Part shown: piece after piece, positions 33,960 through 44,565 of the stretch
How the letters are laid out: every line of letters starts with the position of its first letter
How positions within the stretch are numbered: the stretch's first letter is position 1
From: Aplectana chamaeleonis
Lineage: Eukaryota; Nematoda; Chromadorea; Rhabditida; Cosmocercidae
Assembly (NCBI GenBank): GCA_029168955.1
Contig: JAPDOI010000425.1
Span: 552,373-616,372 of the forward strand
DNA length: 64,000 nucleotides
Reading direction: 5' to 3'
The notes under the pieces: model-generated
The model's input: the letters and a program-made list of their open reading frames with translations, nothing else
Databases searched by the model: none
What the model was told of the DNA's origin: nothing
Translations under genes and position numbers: made by a program

Positions 33960-34320
33960 AGAGCCTTTTAGTTGGTCTAAATAAAAGCCCAACCGCGAAT
34001 CCGTACAAGTCCAAAAAGGTAGCATTCTGTGCGAAGTTTGGAAAATGTGCCTTCCCACAAAATTCGCTGAGGAGGTAGTTTTGGGAGCTGAACACAATTA
34101 TCAGGTCCCTTCCAGATTCTCCAAAGACTAGTGCTTGTTTCGGAAGGTACAATAGGTACGGAAATCTGGCGAAAAACGCTTACAACATTCTTCAGAGAAG
34201 CTTCAGGCAGCTCAAAGACAGATCGTATTCTACGCTGAAAACGGTAAGAAACGGATATTTTATCCAGAATGGACAGGCTGACTAAAAGTAGTTCCCTTGT
34301 CAGAGAAAAGCCCCGTACCA
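33960..34320 (+). repeat. Direct repeat, copy 2
   Basis: Partner of 31600-32060; see there for the aligned words. It lies about 2.35 kb downstream in the same orientation. Confidence 0.6.
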
Positions 34321-34779
34321 GCACCTGAAACAATCTCTAGAAAGCCAAATCCGAAAAACATTGTTCTGGAACACCCCGAAAGTTGTCTTTTGTCTTTTGG
34401 TTACGGATTTTTTCAAAAGCTAAGAAAAAGCTCGAAAATGGAATCCTCCGGAGCATAAGCGAGTTTGAGCTTGGATTGTTTATGGACTGTTGCACACCTG
34501 CAACTGTCAAAGCACTGTTTTTTGACGAGCAGGAAATCTGGAGCAGGACCTAATGAGGCACACTCAAATACCATCGTCGTTTCATTAATATTCTTACACT
34601 TCGAATTCACAAGTTATTTAATCGCTGTTCAAAACGAGCCATTGAAGCGGAATAATTCAAAGAAAAACCTGAATAGGGGCCATAAGAGAAGAATATTGCT
34701 TTCCTCTCACGCTAACGACAGGGTATTAAGCGTTTAAAACATTGGAAAGGATGTTTAGAATGGAAAACGACGTGAAGTC

Positions 34780-35070
34780 GTTGGCGCGCCACTGATGGCG
34801 CTCTTCAAGTAGAGCGCTAGCGGCAGCGCGGTTTCAGAGGGTCTTCCGCGCTTCCCTTAGCGCGCCTCGCAAGTACTTGATATCAAATAGCGCTGCGGTC
34901 TCCATGATAGCGCGTATGGGTTATGCCAAGCGCGTTTAATCTATGCCAAGCGCGGTTGGGCTATACCAAGCGCGTTTGTGCTAAGACAAACGTGCGCCTG
35001 CATAGTTCTTGGTTGCAGATTGCGCTATGCCGTCCCCATAGCGCGTTGGCGCTAGTTTTGGGGCGTGAAA
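34780..35070. repeat. GCGC-rich short tandem words (CTATGCCAAGCGCGTTT)
   Basis: 34918-34975 has three to four imperfect copies of a roughly 20-bp unit (ttatgccaagcgcgttt, ctatgccaagcgcggttg, ctataccaagcgcgtttg). The flanks are rich in gcgct words. Confidence 0.6.
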
Positions 35071-35380
35071 CATGCAGGGAAAACTGTATAGAAGAGCTAG
35101 AATGAGATATAAGCCTGGGTAACTAAAAATTCATCAAATAAGGGGAAATGGGAACAGATCAAATCAGCGGGAAGGATGCGATAAGTAAGAGCAGACGCTG
35201 GTGGGAAGCAGAGCAAAGAAAGAGAGTCCAACACGGCAGTACGAACAGGAAAAGGTGGTCTGTTTGATGAAAGAGAATGGGGAAAGCTTTATGAACGCTA
35301 GCGTACCTTTTAGTTACTAAACATAGTTATTAGGTAACTAAGGTGGAACTGAAGACTGATGACGTCACAGCCTCTGCATT

Positions 35381-35452
35381 CTCCCCCCACGTCGGGCAAA
35401 CTTATTTTCCCCCCACGTCGGGCAAACTTATTTTCCCCCCACGTCGGGCAAC
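35381..35452 (+). repeat. Tandem repeat, three units of about 25 bp
   Basis: The unit ccccacgtcgggcaaactta plus ttttc is repeated with almost no change. It is followed at 35480-35540 by several ggtcggaccc words. Confidence 0.8.
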
Positions 35453-35578
35453 TATGCCGACGTGGAGGGAGAAAGGAAGGGTCCGACCCGACAGAAATCT
35501 GGGGTCGGACCCCGTTCAGGCTGGGGTCGGACCCGGCAAATATCTGAGTCCGGTCGAAAAATTAGCGTTGTGTCCGGA

Positions 35579-35916
35579 GCAGGGATGTGCGAAATTTTCT
35601 GTTTTCTGCCCATTTTCGCCATTTTTTTCTGTTTTCTGTAAAAATAGGCAAAAATTTTGGCAGAAAACAGAAAAAATCGTGAACCGCGATTTGCAGCAGG
35701 ATTGTCCTAGAAAAAAGTGGCCGAATTTATCGAAGCTAAGGCGATAGGGTGAGGGGGTACTTCGCCCATGCTCAATGCAGTTCTAAAACGCTAAACTTTT
35801 ATCTCGCTGAAGTGGCTATCCGTTAGGGCGCGTGTGGCGTCGTGGGAGGCAACGCTGCTGTTCGCTGTACATGGTCGGGTTCGATCCTCGCCGAGGTAAA
35901 CGAAACCACAAAAAAG
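35579..35916 (+). mobile_element. Repeat with a tRNA-like 3' end, copy 1
   Basis: The segment begins gcagggatgtgcgaaatttt, passes through a CAGAAAACAG-rich stretch, and ends with a tRNA-like region. That region has an A-box-like tggcgtcgtgggag at 35835 and a B box gggttcgatcc at 35877-35887, then gaggtaaacgaaacca. It aligns end to end with 61877-62220 on the other strand, and the first part with 58537-58652. A tRNA-derived SINE is the natural reading, but here the tRNA part is at the 3' rather than the 5' end. Confidence 0.6.
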
Positions 35917-35930
35917 CCATTAATACTACT

Positions 35931-36430
35931 TGAAGGCAGTGTTCACGATAATTTTCAATTTTGAGATTATTCGCTATATTGATTAAGTGGCCCCAGAGTA
36001 GAACTAAAATTGAGAAAAACGCGCCAGAAGTGCACGAAATCCTTTAATCTCATCCCGCCTCTTAACTCTCACAGGAAGTGTTTGTTGTGACATTGAAATC
36101 TTTTGTGGACCCGCCCTTTGCAATTCTCTACTCTCTATTGCTCCGTTCTTTCTTTAGGGCCCTTACTAACCCTGCTCTGCATAAATTATTCTTCAATTTT
36201 CGATTGACCCAATTTTCCACCGGTGACAACCACCGTGAACATGTTCATCCAACTGGACAACTAGTCCATGTTATAGAATAACCGATTATTATATGAAATA
36301 ATGTCACTGTAATATGACGCTTCAATGCGTATCTCGCCGTTTCTTTGTAATTTTGGTAACACTTGGAGGTCAACGCATTGTTTTATGTGAAAAACTCGGG
36401 GACGAAAATCATCGAGAACACTGCCTTTAA
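35931..36430. mobile_element. TTAA MITE, family 1, second copy
   Basis: The left end is TTGA-AGGCAGTGTTCACGAT, with one change in the target site. The right end is an inverted TTAA-AGGCAGTGTTC. The interior is collinear with 24504-24995. Confidence 0.85.
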
Positions 36431-36484
36431 CGCTCACTATTCATACCCGCGTGCCGCGCTGGCGTTGAGTAGTATGAATAGCGC

Positions 36485-36749
36485 CCAAGCTTTCTGAATT
36501 ATCTCTCTTTGCCCGTACTCATCACCCGAATGTTATCATGGTCCAGGAAACCAAACTCTCTCCCTCTGCTACCTCTAGACATCCAAACATCCCGGGCTAT
36601 ACTGAATATCATACTCCTAGGCCATCTCAGGCAGGCGGAGTCTCTACTTTTGTTCTGTCCTCTCTTCCCTCTCACATTATTCCGAACACTCCAGTGGATG
36701 GCACTCTCGAGTACATTTCCATCCATCTACCTCTTAAAACACCACTTAC
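36485..36749 (+). pseudogene. LINE copy F, endonuclease part
   Basis: This part resumes the endonuclease frame (VQETKLSPSATSRHPNIPGY, then VSTFVLSSLPSH..LEYISIHLPLKTPL), very close to copy E. It breaks off near 36749 before GDFNAH. The remainder of this copy is not found nearby. Confidence 0.8.
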
Positions 36750-36902
36750 TTCTACTCTCATAAACTCGAGGGGTGAATAGCAGGTGGGCGAGGCCTGCCT
36801 TGACACCTTTTCAGTCGGGGGACAACTTTCCACATTAGGGAGTAACCGCCGCGCGCGGCGAATTACGTGATTTTTGTGAGGGTATTGTGTAGTAAATTTC
36901 AC

Positions 36903-37021
36903 TCCCTTAGGGAAGACTTGGGGAGTGACACTGGTCACGTGCCACATCACCAGTGATAACGTGTTCTTTCACTCTCCAAGGTGACGTATAATTTTACTCC
37001 CCAAAGCTTCCCTAAGGTAGT
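36903..37021. repeat. Inverted repeat of about 120 bp
   Basis: cccttagggaagacttgggg (36903) is mirrored by ccccaaagcttccctaaggt (36999-37018). It is probably a small hairpin MITE. Confidence 0.6.
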
Positions 37022-38889
37022 AGGACGACGCGTCATCATCATTTTCAAGTTATTTTCATCGATCGCTCAATCTTCATCATGGGTTTAATCTGTTCTTTTC
37101 CTCCGTCACCTTTCCTCTTTTCATGTGATTGCCCTGACTTCTATTCCTAACATGGGCTTCGAATCTCATTCATGGGCCTCATTCCGGAAAAAGGTTCTTT
37201 ATTATTATGATCGGAATGTTGCTGTTCTGGGATATTCAGATGCATTTTATTTGGTCCTTTTATTGACAAAAACAGCCACCCCACTTGTACGATAGCGGTT
37301 TCTGAAACGGAGAATGACACACTGCTCTTAGGCTTTGATCAAAATCGCGCCTGTAGCATCATCTTTCAAAAAATTCCTTCAAATCACTAGTTTTCATTCG
37401 GAAACTTTTCAGTTGAAAAGATACACAAAATCCTGGTGAGAAGAGCTACTTATGTTCATAATGATTCCTTCGAATCGGTTAAGAAGAGACAAAGATTTTG
37501 GGTGGAATTTTTAGTGTTCCGTATATTGTACAAGTACTGAGCTCTATGTGCAGTGTACAACGATCTGGAATTCACAATCCGAACTTTTTTGTTTAAATAC
37601 ATAGAAATCTCAGTGAGTAGCCTTAATAGCGTTTGTGACCCGAAAAGGTTGATTCTCGAGAAAGTTATTGAAAATGGACCATAAATACACGAAAACGCTT
37701 CCCTGCGCGTCATCTAACCATAATCTATTTACGAACGGTAGTGTGAGTAATACTCCCCCTTCTTTCTTTGTCGTTTATTGTAAATCTTACTCGTTACCTG
37801 GAAATCTCCTTTCAATACCGCTCTGTTATATTAAGTTATATTTTAAGATTTAAAATCTACAAATGCGTCATGGCTTTGGATAGGACTCCAGAGCTCGTTG
37901 GTTGATATTACAGGTATTGGACGTCCAAATACTGGCGAAACGCACTGTACATAGGAGACGCTTCGCCTAGGAATCGAGAAGGTTTGGAACACATAACCTT
38001 TTTTTTTTCGTGGTTTTTCCGAATTGGATCGATGCAGGGTGTAGAAGATTTAGGCTCTCTTTCCAATAAATTTTGGAAAAGCCAAGACTATGAAAATCAT
38101 GATCCCTTAAAACAAGCAGTTTTTAACGATTTCTTTTCGTAGAGATCATTAACGTAAGCGGGTTTTCCTGTTATCGAAATGCCATTAAAGGCCATGAGCT
38201 ATAAGGAAACGATTAGGGTTATTGGATTCGTAAACGTTACGTCCCGTAAGATTATATGATTTTTAACTTTTGGAGATGAATGTCTACAGATTTTTACCAT
38301 GCTCGACGATGCGCCGTATCAGTTTGGTCCGATAAAAATAACAAATTTAAAAAAGTCGGACCCTATCACTCTCACTTTTCTTCGATTAAAAGTGATGCAG
38401 TAGAAAGAAACGTTGTGCGAGTAACAGACCACTCACCTTTTCTAATCATCATGAGATGAAATGAAATGTTGAACATAATAAGGTTCACAACAGCCAAAAG
38501 CCCATTTTCTTTTCAATGCCGTTCTATCACCTACCGGAACCGCATCTGGATCACCATTACGGAGTGAAATGAAAGGAAGTGACAACTGGGAAAACTTTTT
38601 TGTGCATAACTAAATATAAAAGTGGCCTCTCGCACACGCGCTTTTGCTAGCGGGTTTTAACTGAAAAAAAGCATTCATTTAAAAAAAATAGAGTGATTGG
38701 GTCAAACTACTTGAAATTCTCATTTTTTCCCATGCTAAAAGACTACTGCGCATCTTTTGAACATGGCCATACCCTGCAGGATTCATATTTTGAAAAAATA
38801 CCCACTTCAAAATATGAAAGGGCTCGATTTTTACAAACCTTGTACTGCCAATGAATTTCCACCTATAACGGTAGAAACATTCCCTTCAT
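37022..38889. other. AT-rich intergenic DNA without recognised features
   Basis: No repeats with partners in the window and no convincing gene. Confidence 0.4.
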
Positions 38890-39285
38890 TTAAAGGCAAC
38901 GTACACGCTCAAAAACGAAATCAATTTTATGGCATGAATCAAGGCCTTGAATCTCATTGTATAGAGAAACGCGGAAAGTTAATGAAAAAAGTCTGAAATG
39001 ACGACATAACGATTTTTTCTGTTCTGGTTTTCAAGTGGACGAGTTGCACAACCCTGCCATACTTAGCGGAGTCAGCGACAAAGTGGTTGAGATAACGGTG
39101 CTAATAGACTTGCACGGCCTTTACTGAGAAGCTTACGACGCTGGATGCGTCGAAAACGAGCCAACATGACCGAATTCGAGCAGCTATTCCAAGGGGGTTG
39201 GTATTCAGGGACTGAACGGTTATTGAAAGTGGGCGGGGAACGGATGATTTAGTGACTCAATATGGCTCGAATCATGTTGAGCAGG
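38890..39285 (+). mobile_element. TTAA MITE, family 2, truncated copy
   Basis: It starts TTAA-AGGCAACGTACACGCTC and aligns with the inverted right half of 56187-56678 (aatcaattttatgg, aagtggacgag, agataacg, cttacga, gtgggcgg). The other end is lost near 39285. Confidence 0.7.
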
Positions 39286-39444
39286 CATTTGCGATAAGTT
39301 TCGGCTAAGCTGCGACCCCATCTGTTGACTTATTTCTTGAAAAAATGTGGAACATTTCTTTGATCATATTGCGAAAAATAAACATTAAATTTGTGCTCAG
39401 CCCATAGAATAACTTAGGACAACTATTACTACTCAGAAAAGCCC

Positions 39445-39640
39445 CGCATTCAATGCTTGTCGAATATGCATCCAACTCCAGTAACCACTCCCAACACCAC
39501 GCTCAATCGCAGGGGCGCGTGCTTTAAACAACAGCACGTACCGCAAAATTTCATCGCAGTAGCACATGCTGTAAGGCGGTCCAGCGCTATCGTAGCAGTG
39601 CACTGTTACGCGACGCGGCCGGTACACCGACATGCGACGC
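39445..39640. repeat. Dispersed CACGTG-rich repeat, copy 2
   Basis: Partner of 23865-24065, in the same orientation. Confidence 0.6.
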
Positions 39641-39727
39641 GGCCAGTTCGCCGAGGACGATTCTATGGCATCTCGTCCCCGATCGATACGGGACGGGTCA
39701 GAGTGAGACTATGGGGGCAAGCGACGA

Positions 39728-40070
39728 AGCGCTATTCGTACCAGTCAACGCCCGCTCGGCACGCGCTTGATGCCCACCAGGCCATGGCGGCGACGTCCGT
39801 AACAACTTTTTCCTCATTTTCATTGTTAATCATTCTCCAATTTTATTCCGTTCCCTTCTGCTTCCATGATAGTGAACGCGTGAACAAATTCCGCTTGCTC
39901 GGCAAAGTTAAGGTCCCTTCTAATCCGCTCCGCCATAGCGTCGCCGCTGGGGTATTTATAGTCTTCGATTGCTCGTAACGCGCACGACGCACGTAGAAAG
40001 TATTCACACTCCAACGCCACGCCCGGGCGTGACACGTGCGCCGCGCTGGCGGAAGGAGTATGAATAGCGC
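39728..40070 (-). mobile_element. 343-bp element with GCGCTATTC termini and a short shared frame
   Basis: On the minus strand it starts gcgctattcatactccttcc and ends with the inverse of cgctattcgtaccagtcaac. It carries an 82-codon frame reading EYFLRASCALRAIEDYKYPS, GDAMAERIRRD and FAEQAEFVHAF. The first two blocks match the frame in 31340-31430 in amino acids as well as DNA. I do not recognise the protein; it may be the N-terminal remnant of this family's transposase. Confidence 0.6.
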
Positions 40071-40194
40071 CCAAGAGTGGTTGTACCCATAGATCCGTTG
40101 GGGTGGAGACAGCGGTCCGAGAGGTGAAGGTTATTCAGAATACCTGAGTGGGAAATGGTGAAGGTTCCCTATAGACTTGCACGGAAAATTTTCC

Positions 40195-40985
40195 CAGCCG
40201 ATTTTTGGAAAAGTACCTGTTCTTCGCTTATAACATTTTTGATCTTTACGATGGATCTTTGTGCGAAGCTGTTTCAAAAATCTTTATAAAATTTTGCGTT
40301 GAATAATGTTTTCAAGTTGAGAAAAATACTTTTCCAATCTCAGTCAATTTAAACTTATGGAATAACGTTTCTCTCACCAAAAGTAATTGGTTTTTGGTCT
40401 ATGACTTCTTTATTCTGGAAGATAGCCTTTTCGTAAAGGTTGTTCTCGGAATCCCATAACATTTTGCGTCGAATAGCGTTTTCGGTTACAAACAATACGT
40501 TTCCGCTCTTCCAGCCGATTTCTGTTTATAAAGTGCATTTTTCGCCTGAAATTATCGGTTTTTCGTCCACAATTTATTTGTGCTTGGAGATAGGCCTTTG
40601 GTGAAGGTAGTTTTCGGAATCTCGATGGAATTCTGCGTCGATTGCTCCTTCTATCTTCAGAGGTTAAAGAGTTATAGGCGAAAAACCGGTGTTTCGTGAA
40701 ATGAATTAGGCTGAAGGATCGAGAAAATATTTTTCCAAACTGGAAACACTAGTCGACGCAGAATTTCATCGAGATTCCAAAAACAACCTTCACCAAAGGC
40801 CTATCTTCAAGCACAAAAAAAGTTATGGACGAAAAACCGATAATTTTAGGGGGAAAAATGCACTTTATAAACTGAAATCGGCTGGAAGAAGGGGAACGTA
40901 TTTTTTGAAACTGAAAACGCTTTTCGATGCAGAATTTCACGGAGATTCCGAAAACAACCTCTACCCACATGTGAAGGTTGGTGGA
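40195..40985. repeat. Foldback built of tandem units of about 150-160 bp
   Basis: The left side has about three direct units (ccagccgattt, then gtctatgactt / gtccacaattt, then ggaatctcgatggaatt, then ttttgcgtcgaat). The right side (40740-40985) is an inverted copy of roughly one and a half units. The central spacer at 40650-40740 is about 90 bp. The arms at 40500-40640 and 40745-40885 are about 90 percent alike by eye. No coding sequence. Confidence 0.75.
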
Positions 40986-41070
40986 GTACCTGGCTCCACC
41001 CAACGAAGCTATGGTTGTGCCTGGGTCTCTGCCGCCCTCGTATGTATCGTGTCTGCAGGCACGAAGGAGA
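40986..41070 (-). repeat. Dispersed 40-bp word (partner 47735-47800)
   Basis: The minus strand of this segment reads ctagcttcgttgggtggagc-like sequence, then ggtactccaccaacc. The plus strand at 47757-47800 reads gcttcgttgggtggagccgg then gtacttcaccaac. The rest of the two loci differs. The sharp conservation of a short core may reflect a small RNA or a promoter, but I cannot assign it. Confidence 0.45.
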
Positions 41071-41109
41071 AGCGGATTGAAAGAGTCATTGGACGTGAAT
41101 TTCAAGTGA

Positions 41110-41980
41110 ATGAATTAGATTAATCGATGAATTCTTCAGTTTCGCCTTTCTGGAATACTGAGAATGGATGAACAAGTTGAATAAGCCCTTTCATAAATTT
41201 CCGAATGAATAAATTTTTTTGACTCGGCCTTTCTCAAAGTTGTGGAATGAATGCATCAATGCATATACGACTTTTTCTAGAACTTCTCAATGGGCAATAT
41301 ATTTCGAACTTGCCAACCTGTAATCTTTCAATGAATGAAAAATTTGAGAAAATGTCCTCTATTTATTTCAAAGGAATCTTCGTAAGTTTATTCCAATATT
41401 CGAATGATAAACTTTTTAAGTAGCTCTTGATTCATATGGAGGAATAAATCAAAAGCTGCTTTGGCATCTGACAATTTGAATGTCATAAACGGAATTCGGT
41501 CAAACATTGGGAAACTCCCAAACTTCGACTTCCCGAAAAGAGCGAATATCAGAAAGAGCGACAATTTCAATCTTCAAATGAATCGAATACGCGAATGACC
41601 CACAAAATAGATTAGAATTGAATTGATTCCTAAAAGAATTTGAAATCTAGAAAAACAAAAGTAGGAATTTTCGAACAAATCGGTTAAAACAATTTACCTC
41701 AACTTTTTAAATGAATCGATCATTCGAAAAAAAGTCATTTGAATTTCTCGAAAAAATCGAAAACTCTGAAAAAAAATCAATATTTCTGAGTGAATCGATT
41801 AACCGGAAACTTGAATCGTTCAAAATCTCGAATAAGTCGGGCATTCAAAAAGAATTAATAAATTCAGGTTGTTGAACGAATAGAAGATACGACTAATTTT
41901 AATCGAATCACACGCCTAAAGCATATATCATCTGAGAGAAATGAGACGGCAGAGATCCGATTCTTGCCTTCCTCAGAAAA
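41110..41980. other. AT-rich intergenic DNA with many AATCGA/GAATGAA words
   Basis: Low-complexity drift of short words (gaatgaat, cgaaaaaatcg); no gene. Confidence 0.4.
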
Positions 41981-41999
41981 ATGAAAGCAAGTTACTTGT

Positions 42000-42165
42000 A
42001 TTATAAAAGGCAAAAACAAGTTACTTGTAGCATATCTAAGTCGATAAGAAATTCTTGCGACTTATCTCAGGTTAGTTGAGTTACATGCAACATCGACGGG
42101 ATACCGCGTGCAGTGCTCTCCGATACTTTGCATCTAACTCAAACGTCGCTAGATAAGTCGCAAGT
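42000..42165. repeat. AAGTTACTTGT / AAGTCGCAAG repeat, copy 1
   Basis: It contains caagttacttgt twice, then gcgacttatct and its inverse agataagtcgc (42060 and 42152). Related words occur at 53820-53975 (aagttacttgtgacatatct, cgacttatct, aagttacatgtaacat) and at 43575-43695. Confidence 0.5.
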
Positions 42166-42169
42166 AAAT

Positions 42170-42330
42170 TAAGGCACAGTCCAACCTCAGAGTCGTTTTC
42201 CTGGTTCCCTCACTATCTCGGAAACGGTCCCACGCTGATTCCAATGATGTCTCTGGCAACGTACAAGACCCCCTAGGAACGGAGTTATGGCCCCTCAAAA
42301 ACTGAACTAAGGAAACATGGTGGACGAGTT
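42170..42330 (-). repeat. Dispersed repeat (partner 49010-49140)
   Basis: On the minus strand: gaggggccataactccgtt, then agagacatcattggaatcag, then tgaggttggactgtgc. The plus strand at 49010-49140 has the same order (gaggggccataactccgtta; tagacaccattgtaatcag; tgaggttgagctgtgc). Confidence 0.65.
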
Positions 42331-42949
42331 TTCCGAGGCTTGTAACTTCCGTCATTTGCAACCAATGAATGCGGGCCAGCCTGAGTAAAGAGAGAGGTCG
42401 AGAATGAAGGGAAGAAAGGGGCTACTGACCGAGAATCGTCGCTCATCTCGCCACTATTGAACTCGAAAGATCGTTAAATGGGCGTGTTAAAGTGGCTTCC
42501 GGATGTGGGCACCCCAGGGTGGCTTCCTCCTATATCTCGCTTATTGCGTGGAACTGAGAGGTCGCACTTGGCAGGTGCTATATACGTTGGGTCTACTTCA
42601 CAATTATATGGAAATCTCAGATTTCGTTCCTGAGCTTGCACTGTGCCTTTAAGTCGGCCAAGAGTCATTCCCAAGGGGGAGTATGCGACGTACTCTCGGG
42701 GTCAGGCTTAATCTGAGAGAATCCCCCGCGATCGTTCACGGATAGAATCCCCTCGGTTTCTGGTAGGGGCCGAGAGGATACTAGCATGGGAAACGATCGC
42801 GAGATTCTGCTAGTCCCAAACTGAGAGCGTAACGCGTTCGTTCATCGATGCTCCAACGATGCTCCATAGCGAAACCGCGAGGAGTCGAGCCCGGGCCTAT
42901 CAAGGAACGATTGCACCAGTTTTAACCTGAGGGCGAATCGCGTCCATAC

Positions 42950-43390
42950 ATATTTGGGGTGTTACATCGCGGATCCGCGACGAACCGACCCTTGAACTAT
43001 CGCGGGACGGTCGCGAGATTCTGCCAGCCTCTTAATGGTACTGCATCCAGGCCCTCTCGATGTCTCACTCGAGCGAGTGTTGTCTATCAGATCAACACGA
43101 AGCTATAAGGTATTGCCCTCGCCGTAATTCACGCTGCTTTACAAATCTGCACATCATGAGAACGCGGGACCGGGGGGAGACGATCGCGGTACCATCGCGG
43201 ATCGCGAGTACACCACGGTATCAGTGCGGTAAACCTCTCAACGTTCGCGGTACCATCTCGGTACGATAACGAGAATGCCAACGGATGAGTCGATTGGGTA
43301 ACTATCGCGGAACGAACGCGGATCGCGAGACAAGGGAGAGACGAACACGGTACTATCGCGGATCCCAGGAGCATCATGGTACTAGCGCGA
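42950..43390. repeat. CGGTACTATCGCGG-type short words
   Basis: At least eight imperfect copies of ggtaccatcgcgg / actatcgcgg / atcgcgag occur at irregular spacing. Similar words reappear at 61570-61735 (ccggtactatcgccgcg, actatcgccgg, actatcgtgg). They may be remnants of one satellite-like family. Confidence 0.5.
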
Positions 43391-43574
43391 AGTACTCATT
43401 AGAGTAGAACAGGTGCTGCTGTCGGATCAATTGCTCAAGTCTGAGGTACGTAACCCTACATCAACGGCGATGACCCCGCATAGCGTTTTTCGCTTAGCGT
43501 GTGGGTTGGGTCGCGTGCGGCTGCACTTTCTCCGTCGCATCGTGGCCACCCATGGTGAATACATGAATGTAAGT

Positions 43575-43695
43575 GACATGTAGCGTAGGTGTAACTTACA
43601 CGCATTATAAATTTAAGTTACATGTAATATAGTTGTATGTTACGTGTAACATAAGTGTAAGTTACTTGAGACATTCAAGTAACTTACATTTATAT
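43575..43695. repeat. Palindromic GTAACTTAC / AAGTTACATGTAA cluster
   Basis: Repeated gtaacttac and its complement, with several near-palindromes (ttacatgtaa, gttacgtgtaac, aagttacttgagacattcaagtaactt split over its centre). Confidence 0.6.
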
Positions 43696-43989
43696 TACAA
43701 GTGTTTTATTTTAATTTTTTCGAGTCATGGGCGCGAACTGTTCCATCAAAACTTGAAAATCAATAAACTTCTCTAATCAAGATATCACGCAAAGTGTTAA
43801 TGAGTGCTATAAGTATTCCACACAGAACTATCGCTTTGCGTTGACCCATGACATCGCCAGACTCGAGCTGGAGAGAAAGGGGAAGCACAAAGGGAGAGCT
43901 TGCGAAAGACAGAAGCGCGCCACACACTCAACAGTCAGTCAGGCGGCGGCTGATATTGTATGAGTCCATCCTGGTAGGGCGGGGACGAG

Positions 43990-44091
43990 ACGCCCGGCAA
44001 CCGCGCCGACCACCATCTGGGGCCGCCAGTGGCTGTTCAAGGTCTCCAGCGGCTGGGTGGGCCAAGTACTGCAAACCTGGGTAGTTGAACC
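43990..44091 (-). ncRNA. SL1-like spliced leader RNA locus 3
   Basis: From 44091 on the minus strand the leader begins GGTTCAACTACCCAGGTTTG and ends CA, 22 nt, then a GT donor (GTACTTGG), as in loci 1 and 2. Stem-loop sequence CAGCCGCTGG..CCACTGGCGGC follows. A terminal hairpin (GGTCGGCGCGGTTGCCGGGC) at 43991-44011 gives about 102 nt. The upstream block ACGCACTCTTGAGG is identical to locus 1. It matches SL1 at about 17 of 22 positions. No U-rich Sm site. Confidence 0.6.
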
Positions 44092-44565
44092 GGAGAGGCT
44101 GCCGTTATATGAGCCCGGCCTCAAGAGTGCGTGGTGGGCTTTCCTTTTTTTGTCATTAAGTTGATTGTGTAACATTCATGCTTTGAGCGTTTTTCCGCGC
44201 GTACAATGCCTTTAAATTCGCCTTTAAATTCTAGGCCATTTTTTATTAATTTTATTTATTCATGGACGCGAACTTGTAAGAATCCACGTGGGTGAAGCGG
44301 TACATAACCCGCAACAACAACAAAAACAAGAACGCTACGACAACTTAGTGATACAATTGGCAAAAAATGATTTTATAAAGCTACCAAAACTGCGTAGCAC
44401 TGATCATAGTTGGACCAACCACTTGAAAAAAAAATCGGGGCATACAGTAAAAAAAGAAAGACAAACTCAAAATCAGCAAGCTACCTATGCTTCTTAGAGC
44501 AGAAAAGAGAAAGTATGGTAACCCTCGGGAACCCTGTGCGTGAGCTAATTTCTTGGCCTCTGTCC

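Larger units (their letters stand above)
31267..36484. mobile_element. 5.2-kb block with GCGCTATTCATAC termini inserted in LINE F
   Basis: The left end reads GCGCTATTCATACTACTCAA and the right end is its exact inverse (ttgagtagtatgaatagcgc, 36465-36484). CCAAG is duplicated at 31262-31266 and 36485-36489, and closing the gap restores the LINE reading. The inside is a mixture. 31340-31430 encodes EYFLRACRACGDYEYSSGDA, which has a counterpart in the small element at 39728-40070. Later insertions include the TTAA MITE 35931-36430 and the tRNA-ended repeat 35579-35916. No catalytic transposase domain was recognised. Confidence 0.65.
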
